DNA of 5,596 bases, taken from Pseudomonadota bacterium. Lineage in GTDB: Bacteria > Pseudomonadota > Gammaproteobacteria > Burkholderiales > Burkholderiaceae. The DNA lies in assembly GCA_021783435.1 (NCBI GenBank), contig JAJXUC010000199.1:1-5596 (forward strand). The letters are read 5' to 3'. This document shows, piece by piece, positions 1-5,590 of this stretch. Position numbers and translations under genes: made by a program. How positions within the stretch are numbered: the stretch's first letter is position 1; every line of letters begins with the position of its first letter. The notes beneath the pieces are model-generated. The model was not told the origin of the DNA, made no database searches, and saw nothing but the letters and a program-made list of their open reading frames with translations.

Positions 1-968
1 TGGCGCTGCAGGGGGTGGACGCGCAACAGGTGCAGTCCCAATTGGCGGCGCTCATCGGCGGCAGCGTGGCGACGCAGATCGAGCAGGGACCGAAAATGGT
101 GGGCGTGCGGGTGTGGGACGCGCCAGACCTGCGCCAGACGCCCGAAGACATCGCCGCGCTTCCCCTGCGCGCGCCCGACGGCCATGTGTTCGCCTTGCGC
201 GAAGTCGCCAACATCAACATTCTGACGGGCCAGCCCGAGATCACACGCGAAAATCTCAAGCGCATGGCGGCGGTGACGGCGCGCATCAGCGGGCGCGACC
301 TCGGCTCGACCATCGTGGCGGTCAAACGCGTGATCGATGCCCCGAACTATTACCCCGAAGGGGTTTACACCAAGCTCGGCGGCCTGTACAAGCAACAGCA
401 AATCGCCTTCAAGGGTTTGCTGCAGGTACTGGTGGCCGCGGTGCTGCTGGTGTTCTTCCTCCTGCTGTTCCTGTATGAGCGCTTCAAGGTGGCGCTCGCC
501 ATTCTCGCCATGCCACTGGCGGCATTGCCGGCGGTGTTCGTCGGGCTGTGGGTGTCGGGCATCGAGCTCAACATCTCGGCGATGATGGGTATGACCATGA
601 TCGTCGGCATCGTCACCGAGGTGGCCATCTTCTACTTCAGCGAGGTGCAGGAGTTGCAACAGGCGCATCCCGACATCTCGCTCGACGCGGCGCTGGTGCA
701 AGCCGGCATCAACCGCATGCGCCCCATTGCCATGACCACGCTGGCCGCGATGCTGACGCTGGCGCCACTGGCCCTGGCCATCGGCCAGGGCTCGGCCATG
801 CAGCAGCCACTGGCGGTGGCCATCATCGCCGGCTTGGCGGTGCAACTGCCGCTGGTGCTGCTGCTCATGCCGGCGCTGTTCAAGCTGCTGGGCGGCAGCC
901 TCGCCAGCGAAGACAATGACCCTACGACAATCGACGAGGTGACACCGGATGCGCATCCTGCTGGTTGA
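1..968 (+). CDS. RND efflux transporter permease, C-terminal part (5' end outside window)
   Basis: Inner-membrane proton-driven efflux permease of the RND superfamily (CzcA/CusA/AcrB type). It normally works with a periplasmic adaptor and an outer-membrane channel to expel metals or drugs. Only the last ~320 codons are present; the frame is open from base 3 and a full protein would be about 1000 residues or more. The part seen begins in the second periplasmic (porter/docking) region. It then shows five hydrophobic segments matching TM8-TM12, encoded roughly at 414-477, 486-557, 567-641, 717-785 and 810-890. The RPIAMTTLAAML stretch before TM11 and the closing PALFKLLGG are typical of the family's C terminus. 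The characteristic charged TM4 residues lie outside the window, so metal (HME) and drug (HAE) subfamilies cannot be separated. The end overlaps the response regulator start by 20 bp, implying one operon. The GTG at 15 is internal, not a real start. Confidence 0.93.
   Translation, partial: ALQGVDAQQVQSQLAALIGGSVATQIEQGPKMVGVRVWDAPDLRQTPEDIAALPLRAPDGHVFALREVANINILTGQPEITRENLKRMAAVTARISGRDLGSTIVAVKRVIDAPNYYPEGVYTKLGGLYKQQQIAFKGLLQVLVAAVLLVFFLLLFLYERFKVALAILAMPLAALPAVFVGLWVSGIELNISAMMGMTMIVGIVTEVAIFYFSEVQELQQAHPDISLDAALVQAGINRMRPIAMTTLAAMLTLAPLALAIGQGSAMQQPLAVAIIAGLAVQLPLVLLLMPALFKLLGGSLASEDNDPTTIDEVTPDAHPAG
936..942 (+). promoter_or_regulatory. Ribosome binding site for the response regulator
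   Basis: GAGGTGA lies six bases before the ATG at 949, inside the last codons of the permease gene. It supports that start and suggests translational coupling with the upstream gene. Confidence 0.6.
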
Positions 969-1662
969 AGACGACCGCATGCTGGGCGCCGCCACGCAGC
1001 AGGCGCTGCGCGACGCCGCCCACGCCGTGGACTGGGTGCTGGATGGCGAATCGGCACTCAGCGCCGTCAAATCCACGCCCTACGAGGCCATGTTGCTGGA
1101 CCTGGGACTGCCCAAGCGCGACGGCCTGGACGTGCTGCAGGCCTTGCGCCAGGGCGGCAACAACCTGCCGGTCATCATCGTCACCGCCCGTGATGGCGTG
1201 GACGACCGCATTCGCGGCCTCGACCTCGGCGCCGACGATTACCTCATCAAGCCCTTCGAGTCCGGCGAGTTGCTGGCGCGACTGCGCGCCGTGGCCCGGC
1301 GCAAAGGCGGCCAGGGCCAGCCGGTGCTCAGCAACGGCAACCTGAGCCTGGACCCGACTACGCGCGAGGCCAGCATCGGCGGCGACACCGGCACCACGAG
1401 CGCGCGGCTTTCGGCGCGCGAGTACGCGCTGCTGCACGCGCTGTTGCTGCGGCCGGGCGCCATCCTCTCGCGCAGCGAACTCGAGGAGCGCATCTACGGC
1501 TGGAACGAAGAAGTGGAGAGCAACGCGGTGGAGTTTCTCATCCACGGCATCCGCAAAAAGCTGGGGCAGTCCACCATCAAGAACGTGCGCGGCGTGGGCT
1601 GGATGGTCGAACGCGAAGGCTCGGCGCAATCCGGCCGTCAGGCGCAACGGCAACCGGACTGA
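949..1662 (+). CDS. OmpR/PhoB-family response regulator (QseB/PmrA/TctD-like)
   Basis: Cytoplasmic transcription factor of a two-component system, 237 residues, the usual length for the family. The receiver domain occupies residues 1-118: acidic pocket D8/D9, phospho-acceptor D51 (in LLDLGLP), T79 (IIVTAR) and K101 (LIKPF). The winged-helix DNA-binding domain is at about 130-228. It includes LSAREYALLHAL, a likely recognition helix around 191-206 (SNAVEFLIHGIRKKLG) and the closing wing VRGVGWMVE. All catalytic residues are present, so the protein should be functional. The ATG has a good GAGGTGA site and overlaps the efflux permease gene by 20 bp. The partner kinase follows 38 bases downstream. 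Family knowledge suggests that the kinase phosphorylates D51 and that the regulator acts on its own operon and probably the RND genes; the target genes are inferred from position only. Confidence 0.95.
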   Translation: MRILLVEDDRMLGAATQQALRDAAHAVDWVLDGESALSAVKSTPYEAMLLDLGLPKRDGLDVLQALRQGGNNLPVIIVTARDGVDDRIRGLDLGADDYLIKPFESGELLARLRAVARRKGGQGQPVLSNGNLSLDPTTREASIGGDTGTTSARLSAREYALLHALLLRPGAILSRSELEERIYGWNEEVESNAVEFLIHGIRKKLGQSTIKNVRGVGWMVEREGSAQSGRQAQRQPD

Positions 1663-1700
1663 GCTGCCGCCGTCCAGTGCCACCATCACGCCACGCCCCA

Positions 1701-3143
1701 ATGCGCCTGAACCCTATTCCCCCGCTGCGCCACTGGGCGGCGCAGTCCTTGCGTCGTCGCCTGTGGCTGTGGATGACCATCATCGTCGCCGTCGCCGGGC
1801 TGAGCACCGGCGCGGTGTCCTACTTTTTCGGCTACCAAGAGGCGAACGAGTTGCAGGACGCGCAGTTGCGCCAGATCGCCAGCCTGGTGCACCGCTATGG
1901 ATTGAAACCGACCAGCGTGATCGAGTCCCATGGCGCTGACGCTGACCGCGACGCCCGCTTCATCATCGAGCGCCTGCGCGCATCCGGACCCGGCCCCCAA
2001 CTGCTGGCGAACCGACTGGCGCTGCCCAGCAAGCTCACGCCGGGCATGCACACCATCGAGGCCGGCGCGCATTCCTGGCGCGTGTTCGTGCGGCAAGATT
2101 CGAGCGGGGATATCGCCGTGGCCCAGCGCAGCAGCGTGCGCAACGAGGCTGCCGTCGACAGCGGCCTGCGCACCCTCGTGCCCATGCTGACCCTGGTGCC
2201 CTTGCTGGTGCTGCTGGTGAGCTGGGTGGTGCGCCGCGCACTGCGGCCCGTGCGCCGCCTCGCCAGCCTGGTGGACGCGCGGGACGACCACCGCCTCGAC
2301 CCCTTGCCGCTGGACGAAGTTCCGCTCGAACTGCGCCCATTCCTCGCCTCCATCAACAGCCTGCTGGCGCGGGTGGCGAGCATGCTCGAACGCGAACGCC
2401 GCTTCGTCGCCGATGCCGCGCACGAACTGCGCACCCCCATTGCCGCCCTGACGCTGCAAGCCGAAAACCTCGACCATGCCCTGCTGCCCGCCGCGACCCG
2501 CAGCCGTCTGCACAGTCTGCAGCAAGGCCTGACGCGCACCCGCGCCGTGGTCGAGCAGTTGCTCAGCCTGGCCCGGGTGCAGAACAGCCCGGCCAGCACG
2601 CTGCAACGTATCGATCCTGTCCAGGTGGTACGTCACGTCCTCGAGGATCTGATGCCGCTTGCCGAGCAACGCCGGATCGATCTTGGTCTGGAACGTCAGG
2701 ACGGCGCCCCGATTCTGGCCGACTCCACCCAACTCTATACCTTGTTGCGCAACGGTCTCGACAACGCGCTGCGCTACACCCCCGAGGGCGGGCGTGTCGA
2801 CCTCGCTCTCAGCACCGAAAGCGCAGGTGACGGCAAGTCCTGGGTCCACATCGATATTGCCGACACCGGCCCGGGCATCGCAGCGCAAGACATGGAGCGC
2901 GCCTTCCAGCCCTTCGAGCGATTGGACCGCGCCGCCGAGCCCACCGGCAGTGGGCTCGGGCTGGCCATCATGCGCAACATCGCGCAAAACCTCGGCGGCC
3001 AGATCACCCTCGATAACCGCCCCGAAGGCGGTCTGCGCCTGCGCTACAGCCAGTTGACGCAATCAGCCGCCGCGCATGGCATGCGGTCCCCTCTTGTGCG
3101 TACACAAGACGACAACCGGCCAGAGCCGCTAACTGTGAAATAA
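1701..3143 (+). CDS. Two-component sensor histidine kinase (QseC/TctE-like)
   Basis: Inner-membrane sensor kinase, 480 residues from the ATG at 1701. Layout: TM1 at about 21-43, a periplasmic sensor region of about 110 residues, TM2 at about 158-177, and a HAMP-like linker at 178-230. The HisKA dimerisation domain carries phospho-acceptor H241 in the H box AHELRTP, and a HATPase_c domain follows. In that domain N355 marks the N box (LDNALRYTPEGG), 388-393 the G1 box (DTGPGI) and 416-421 the G2 box (GSGLGL). All motifs are intact. The start is uncertain: a GTG at 1677 in the same frame would add eight residues, and neither start has a clear Shine-Dalgarno. I prefer the ATG because MRLN followed by a basic stretch and TM1 is normal for the family. 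It is the evident partner of the preceding regulator. The signal is unknown; the RND gene upstream makes a metal or toxic compound a reasonable guess. Confidence 0.94.
   Translation: MRLNPIPPLRHWAAQSLRRRLWLWMTIIVAVAGLSTGAVSYFFGYQEANELQDAQLRQIASLVHRYGLKPTSVIESHGADADRDARFIIERLRASGPGPQLLANRLALPSKLTPGMHTIEAGAHSWRVFVRQDSSGDIAVAQRSSVRNEAAVDSGLRTLVPMLTLVPLLVLLVSWVVRRALRPVRRLASLVDARDDHRLDPLPLDEVPLELRPFLASINSLLARVASMLERERRFVADAAHELRTPIAALTLQAENLDHALLPAATRSRLHSLQQGLTRTRAVVEQLLSLARVQNSPASTLQRIDPVQVVRHVLEDLMPLAEQRRIDLGLERQDGAPILADSTQLYTLLRNGLDNALRYTPEGGRVDLALSTESAGDGKSWVHIDIADTGPGIAAQDMERAFQPFERLDRAAEPTGSGLGLAIMRNIAQNLGGQITLDNRPEGGLRLRYSQLTQSAAAHGMRSPLVRTQDDNRPEPLTVK
3092..3109. repeat. Perfect 7-bp inverted repeat with 4-base spacer
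   Basis: TCTTGTG at 3092-3098 and CACAAGA at 3103-3109 flank CGTA, within the last codons of the kinase gene. There is no T run after it, so it is not a typical terminator. It could be a chance hairpin or a protein-binding dyad ahead of the tRNA gene. Confidence 0.4.
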
Positions 3144-3154
3144 TCTCGCGTTTT

Positions 3155-3238
3155 GCCGGGATGGCGGAATCGGTAGACGCAGCGGACTCAAAATCCGCCG
3201 CCCTTAAAAGCGTGGGGGTTCGAGTCCCCCTCCCGGCA
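3155..3238 (+). tRNA. tRNA-Leu (anticodon CAA)
   Basis: Complete class II tRNA. The acceptor stem GCCGGGA (3155-3161) pairs with TCCCGGC (3231-3237), and the discriminator is A3238. The anticodon stem GCGGA/TCCGC (3182-3186 and 3194-3198) encloses loop CTCAAAA with anticodon CAA at 3189-3191, which reads UUG codons. A long variable arm typical of leucine tRNAs follows. The T arm GGGGG/CCCCC (3214-3218 and 3226-3230) encloses TTCGAGT. The CCA end is not encoded: the bases after the discriminator are CAC. The gene begins only 11 nt after the kinase stop codon, so its promoter either lies in kinase coding DNA or it is processed from a longer transcript. The tRNA-Leu(CAA) gene leuX of E. coli is a known island insertion site, which fits the integrase downstream. 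Confidence 0.97.
3214..3238 (+). other. Candidate attachment site (tRNA 3' end, attL or attR)
   Basis: Integrases next to tRNA genes commonly recombine within the T arm and 3' acceptor strand, which the element's own copy then restores. The T arm plus acceptor strand here lies about 170 bp from the integrase start. No second copy was found by eye in the rest of the window, so the exact crossover and the far end of the element are unknown. Confidence 0.35.
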
Positions 3239-3275
3239 CACAGTTGCATTAACACAACAAACCTCAAAACCCCAC

Positions 3276-3311
3276 AAAGCTCCTTAAGTCAAGCACTTAC
3301 GGGGCTTTTTT
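3276..3311 (+). terminator. Rho-independent terminator after tRNA-Leu
   Basis: AAGCTCC (3277-3283) pairs with GGGGCTT (3301-3307), with one T-G wobble. Inside it TAAGT (3285-3289) pairs with ACTTA (3295-3299) around loop CAAGC. A single T/C mismatch separates the two helices, and a run of six Ts (3306-3311) closes the structure. It should end the tRNA transcript, and the upstream operon if that reads through, before the integrase. Confidence 0.85.
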
Positions 3312-3335
3312 CTTATCCCGAGTCAACACAAGCCA

Positions 3336-3363
3336 CCCGCCCCACCCTCATTTTCCCGCCCCA
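3336..3363 (+). repeat. 9-bp direct repeat CCCGCCCCA, two copies 19 bp apart
   Basis: Exact copies lie at 3336-3344 and 3355-3363, between the tRNA terminator and the integrase gene. A role as an integrase arm site or regulator site is possible, but C-rich sequence in high-GC DNA can repeat by chance. Confidence 0.45.
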
Positions 3364-3366
3364 TTT

Positions 3367-3395
3367 ACGCCATAATCACGCCATCGGTTACGCCA
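3367..3395 (+). repeat. Three direct repeats ACGCCA just before the integrase
   Basis: Exact copies lie at 3367-3372, 3378-3383 and 3390-3395, spaced 11 and 12 bp, about one helical turn. The first and third extend to TTACGCCA. The last touches the integrase ribosome site. The regular spacing is what one expects of a protein-binding array, such as arm sites or an autoregulatory operator, but that role is inference. Confidence 0.5.
3371..3376 (+). promoter_or_regulatory. Possible -10 element of the integrase promoter
   Basis: CATAAT matches the sigma-70 -10 consensus at five of six bases and lies 31 bp before the integrase start. No good -35 hexamer sits 16-18 bp upstream (TCATTT is the best at 17 bp), so the promoter would be weak or activator-dependent. 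It lies between the first two ACGCCA repeats. Confidence 0.3.
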
Positions 3396-3407
3396 AAGAG
3401 GCAAGAA

Positions 3408-4397
3408 ATGGGGACGGTAAGGAAGCGCGGCAAGGCGTATCGCGCGGAGGTGGCGAAGCATGGCGTACGCAAGTCGGCCACGTTCGACACCAAAGCACAG
3501 GCCTACGCCTGGATCGAGGAAGCGGAGCGCAGCATTGCCGAGGGCCGCGAGGACGGGCTGCGCGCGCCGGCCAAGGCCAGGTTCGGCGATCTGCTCGCCG
3601 AGTACAGGGACAAGGTCAGCGCTGGCAAGAAGGGCGAGCGCTGGGAGTCCATCCGCATCGATGCCCTCTCGCGCGACCCAATCGCCGAAGTCGGGCTTCG
3701 CGAGATCGATGCTTCGCACGTGGCCGCCTGGCGCGATCGCCGCCTGCGGCAGGTCAGCGCCGGCAGCGTGCTGCGGGAATGGAACCTGCTGTCGCATGCC
3801 TGCAATGTTGCGGTGAAAGAGTGGCTCTGGCTGAAGGACAATCCATTCGCCGGCGTCAAGCGCCCGGCCCAACCCAAGGCCCGCGATCGCCTTGCCAGCG
3901 ATGCGGAGATTGCCGCGATCCTCAACGCCCTGGGATACGACCCTGATGCCGCGCCGATCACGTCGACTGCGCGCGTGGGTGCCGCCATGGTCTTCGCCAT
4001 CGAAACGGGCATGCGTGCCAGCGAGATCCTGCGGCTTCGATGGAGCGACATCGTCGGCGCCGTGGCGACCGTGCGCGACGGCAAGACGGCGGCAGCAGCG
4101 CGGCGCGTCCCGCTCTCCTCGCGCGCCCTTGCCGTGCTGACGCAACTCCCGCGCGACGATGCACGCACCTGCTTCGACCTGCCATCGAGCATACTGGACG
4201 CCCTGTTCCGCAAGGGCAAGGCGCGCGCACTGGTGGAGGATCTGCATTTCCACGACTTGCGCCACCTGGCGATCACGCGACTGGCGAAGAAACTGCAGAT
4301 CCTCGATCTGGCACGCATAGTCGGGCACAAGGATTTGCGGATGCTGCAGATCTACTACAACGAGACCGCGGAGGCGATGGCCACAAAACTGGGTTGA
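3408..4397 (+). CDS. Tyrosine recombinase / site-specific integrase
   Basis: Phage or genomic-island integrase, 329 residues, which cuts and rejoins DNA at attachment sites through a covalent phosphotyrosine intermediate. The first ~50 residues resemble the small arm-binding region of such integrases (VRKRGKAYRAEV, then TFDTKAQAYAWIEEAE). The core-binding helical domain is at about 57-140 and the catalytic domain at about 160-325. Visible catalytic residues are R203 (ETGMRASEILRLRW), a probable K226, H282 and R285 (FHDLRH), H307 (VGHKD) and nucleophile Y316 (LQIYY; Y317 is the alternative). The set is complete and the length normal, so the enzyme should be active. The ATG has AGAGG six bases upstream (3397-3401). 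It lies downstream of tRNA-Leu in the same direction, with a terminator and direct repeats between them. No excisionase is visible, and the DNA beyond is eroded, so the element may be reduced or the cargo may lie outside the window. Confidence 0.95.
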   Translation: MGTVRKRGKAYRAEVAKHGVRKSATFDTKAQAYAWIEEAERSIAEGREDGLRAPAKARFGDLLAEYRDKVSAGKKGERWESIRIDALSRDPIAEVGLREIDASHVAAWRDRRLRQVSAGSVLREWNLLSHACNVAVKEWLWLKDNPFAGVKRPAQPKARDRLASDAEIAAILNALGYDPDAAPITSTARVGAAMVFAIETGMRASEILRLRWSDIVGAVATVRDGKTAAAARRVPLSSRALAVLTQLPRDDARTCFDLPSSILDALFRKGKARALVEDLHFHDLRHLAITRLAKKLQILDLARIVGHKDLRMLQIYYNETAEAMATKLG

Positions 4398-4456
4398 GGC
4401 GCGCGATCGCAGAGCGCGACGACGACAGACCGTTTTCGCGCTTGCGGCGGCATCTT

Positions 4457-4462
4457 GAGGAG
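4457..4462 (+). promoter_or_regulatory. Strong Shine-Dalgarno before an out-of-frame ATG
   Basis: GAGGAG ends five bases before the ATG at 4468 (two before the ATG at 4465). That frame gives no recognisable protein, while the methyltransferase motif appears in another frame from 4500. The site probably marks the original start of the methyltransferase gene before a frameshift. Confidence 0.45.
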
Positions 4463-4464
4463 CG

Positions 4465-4625
4465 ATGATGGGTCAAACTATCACCGGCTCTGAAGACAGG
4501 TGCCCCAACCTTTCGCGCACCACACTGACAACGTCATCGACGCCCTGCGCACCATGCCTGCCGGCCACGCACAGTGCATCATCACCTCCCCGCCCTACTT
4601 CGGCCTGCGCGACTACGGCCTGGAG
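4465..4625 (+). pseudogene. DNA methyltransferase N-terminal fragment
   Basis: From the GTG at 4500 the frame encodes about 42 residues. They include DNVIDALRTMPAG and then CIITSPPYFGLRDYG, with SPPY at residues 30-33. This is the opening and catalytic motif IV of site-specific N4-cytosine/N6-adenine DNA methyltransferases such as those of phages. The rest of the enzyme, including the SAM-binding FxGxG motif, is absent. After about 4625 the same frame carries sequence unrelated to the family. A strong GAGGAG site (4457-4462) precedes ATGs at 4465/4468, but these are in another frame, and a TGA at 4491 blocks the methyltransferase frame upstream of the GTG. The start therefore also seems frameshifted. 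Methyltransferase activity from this piece is very unlikely. Confidence 0.7.
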
Positions 4626-4640
4626 CAGGTCGTGTACGCG

Positions 4641-5132
4641 CCAATGTTGGGACTGCCCGATATCAGCGTGCCTGCGGACCCTGTCCAAGGGTTGCAGAAC
4701 GCTCTGTGGCAGGCCGGCGACAACATGTCGCGTGACGTGCTGCAGTGCGCCCCGATACGCCATTGGCGCCAGCCCGGTAAATGCTTGATGTGCACCATAT
4801 CAAGGCACTTCCAGTGGTTGATGACGACGACTGTTTGGTGGGCATCGTCAGCCTGCACGACATGCTGGTGCGCGGCGGCGGCACCAGCGATTGGGTGGGC
4901 CATACGGCACCCGCGGCCAGCATGACGATGGTCTGTGTCGCCGACGTCATGACCCGTCAGGTACTCACCCACCCATCGCACCCGGCCGGTTGCCGAGCTG
5001 GTGGCACTGTTTGCCGATCTCGGCGTACACCATCTACAGGTGGTGGACAACACCCGGCATGTCCTGGGCATGATCACTCAGTCGGACATGACCGCCGCGC
5101 TCGACCGATTACATCGCCAGACGGCGAGCTGA
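4641..5132 (+). pseudogene. Degraded CBS-domain protein (possibly HPP-family C terminus)
   Basis: Two CBS domains can be read only by changing frame. The first starts at MSRDVLQCAP (about 4725-4754). One base then seems lost in the C run near 4750-4753, and the next frame gives DTPLA. A TAA follows at 4778-4780, where CAA would fit, and then MLDVHHIKALPVVD and LVGIVSLHDML. The second domain begins at VADVMTRQVLT. An extra C near 4981-4983 shifts the frame again, after which RPVAELVALFADLGVHHLQ, VLGMITQSDMTAAL and a TGA at 5130-5132 are readable. CBS pairs bind adenosyl ligands and regulate attached domains. In many proteobacteria a similar pair ends HPP-family membrane proteins, which is my guess for the parent gene. 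No HPP membrane region is seen, and upstream the sequence merges with the methyltransferase fragment. Confidence 0.75.
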
Positions 5133-5140
5133 GCGGGCGC

Positions 5141-5453
5141 TGCGGGACTTCGAAGATACAACTCGCCTGCTGCCATCACGCTCGCACTTCGCCGTTGCGC
5201 ACAGAAGATCCCAGCCATGATTTGGCCAACAATGAGGATGAATACCACCGTCAGAACGATCAGGCCGTTGCTCGACGACTTCAGGTGCCCGGCTTGCATA
5301 GGCACCTGCGCTGGCGACGAGCCTTTGACGCTCGTCCGGGTGCACGAACCCCATGCCCAGATCGGGACGTTCGGCCCACTGCAGTTCAGCCTGCGCCAGG
5401 GGCAACTTACCTTCGTCCGCTTGGGCCGAATCCGGATGCGCAGCGAGATCAGG
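5141..5453 (-). pseudogene. Possible frameshifted remnant of a membrane protein
   Basis: On the minus strand one frame is open from 5453 and reads AELQWAERPDLGMGFVHPDERQRL with GC-rich third positions until about 5286. There the good codon pattern moves to the neighbouring frame. That frame encodes a hydrophobic helix (about 5269-5204, NGLIVLTVVFILIVGQIMAGIF) followed by a basic CAQRR. Together they look like one gene with a single frameshift near 5285, without a start codon or a natural end. The soluble part faintly recalls the last strand and helix of a PilZ domain, but I do not assign a family. It could also be noncoding DNA. Confidence 0.3.
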
Positions 5454-5510
5454 TCACATCGCGGCACCCAATGCCAAGAGCATTGAGTTTGATCGCCGAC
5501 GACAGCAATG

Positions 5511-5540
5511 TTGACCGCTGACCACGGCAGGCACTTTATT
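5511..5540 (+). promoter_or_regulatory. Candidate sigma-70 promoter
   Basis: TTGACC at 5511-5516 (five of six to consensus) and TTTATT at 5535-5540 (four of six) are separated by 18 bp. The position just before a Fur-like site and a gene start supports it. Confidence 0.45.
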
Positions 5541-5548
5541 TATCGAAT

Positions 5549-5567
5549 AGGAATGGTTATCATTTGC
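5549..5567. promoter_or_regulatory. Fur-box-like operator
   Basis: On the minus strand this 19-mer matches the classical Fur consensus at 13 of 19 positions, with the core AATGATAA then CATT conserved. It lies just downstream of the candidate -10 and 23 bp before the ATG at 5591, a normal place for iron-dependent repression by Fur. Confidence 0.55.
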
Positions 5568-5590
5568 TGAATTGCCGCGGAGTTCCTGCC

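Noticed and set aside
922..1701. Long minus-strand open frame opposite the response regulator
   Set aside because: It mirrors a fully conserved regulator gene and shows no recognisable domain.
1686..3062. Long minus-strand open frame opposite the histidine kinase
   Set aside because: It is the antisense of a gene with complete kinase motifs. Its composition, rich in G, Q, A and H without domains, is typical of a shadow frame in high-GC DNA.
3348..4328. Minus-strand open frame opposite the integrase
   Set aside because: The plus strand has all recombinase catalytic residues; the opposite frame has no motif and reads as a shadow.
4398..4464. Terminator after the integrase
   Set aside because: The GC-rich stretch after the stop has no stable stem followed by a T run.
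5217..5486. Plus-strand small frame with two CxxC-like cysteines (CPACIGTC)
   Set aside because: No ribosome site and no family similarity, and it lies opposite the better-biased minus-strand signal. A redox or zinc motif from this few residues would be over-reading.
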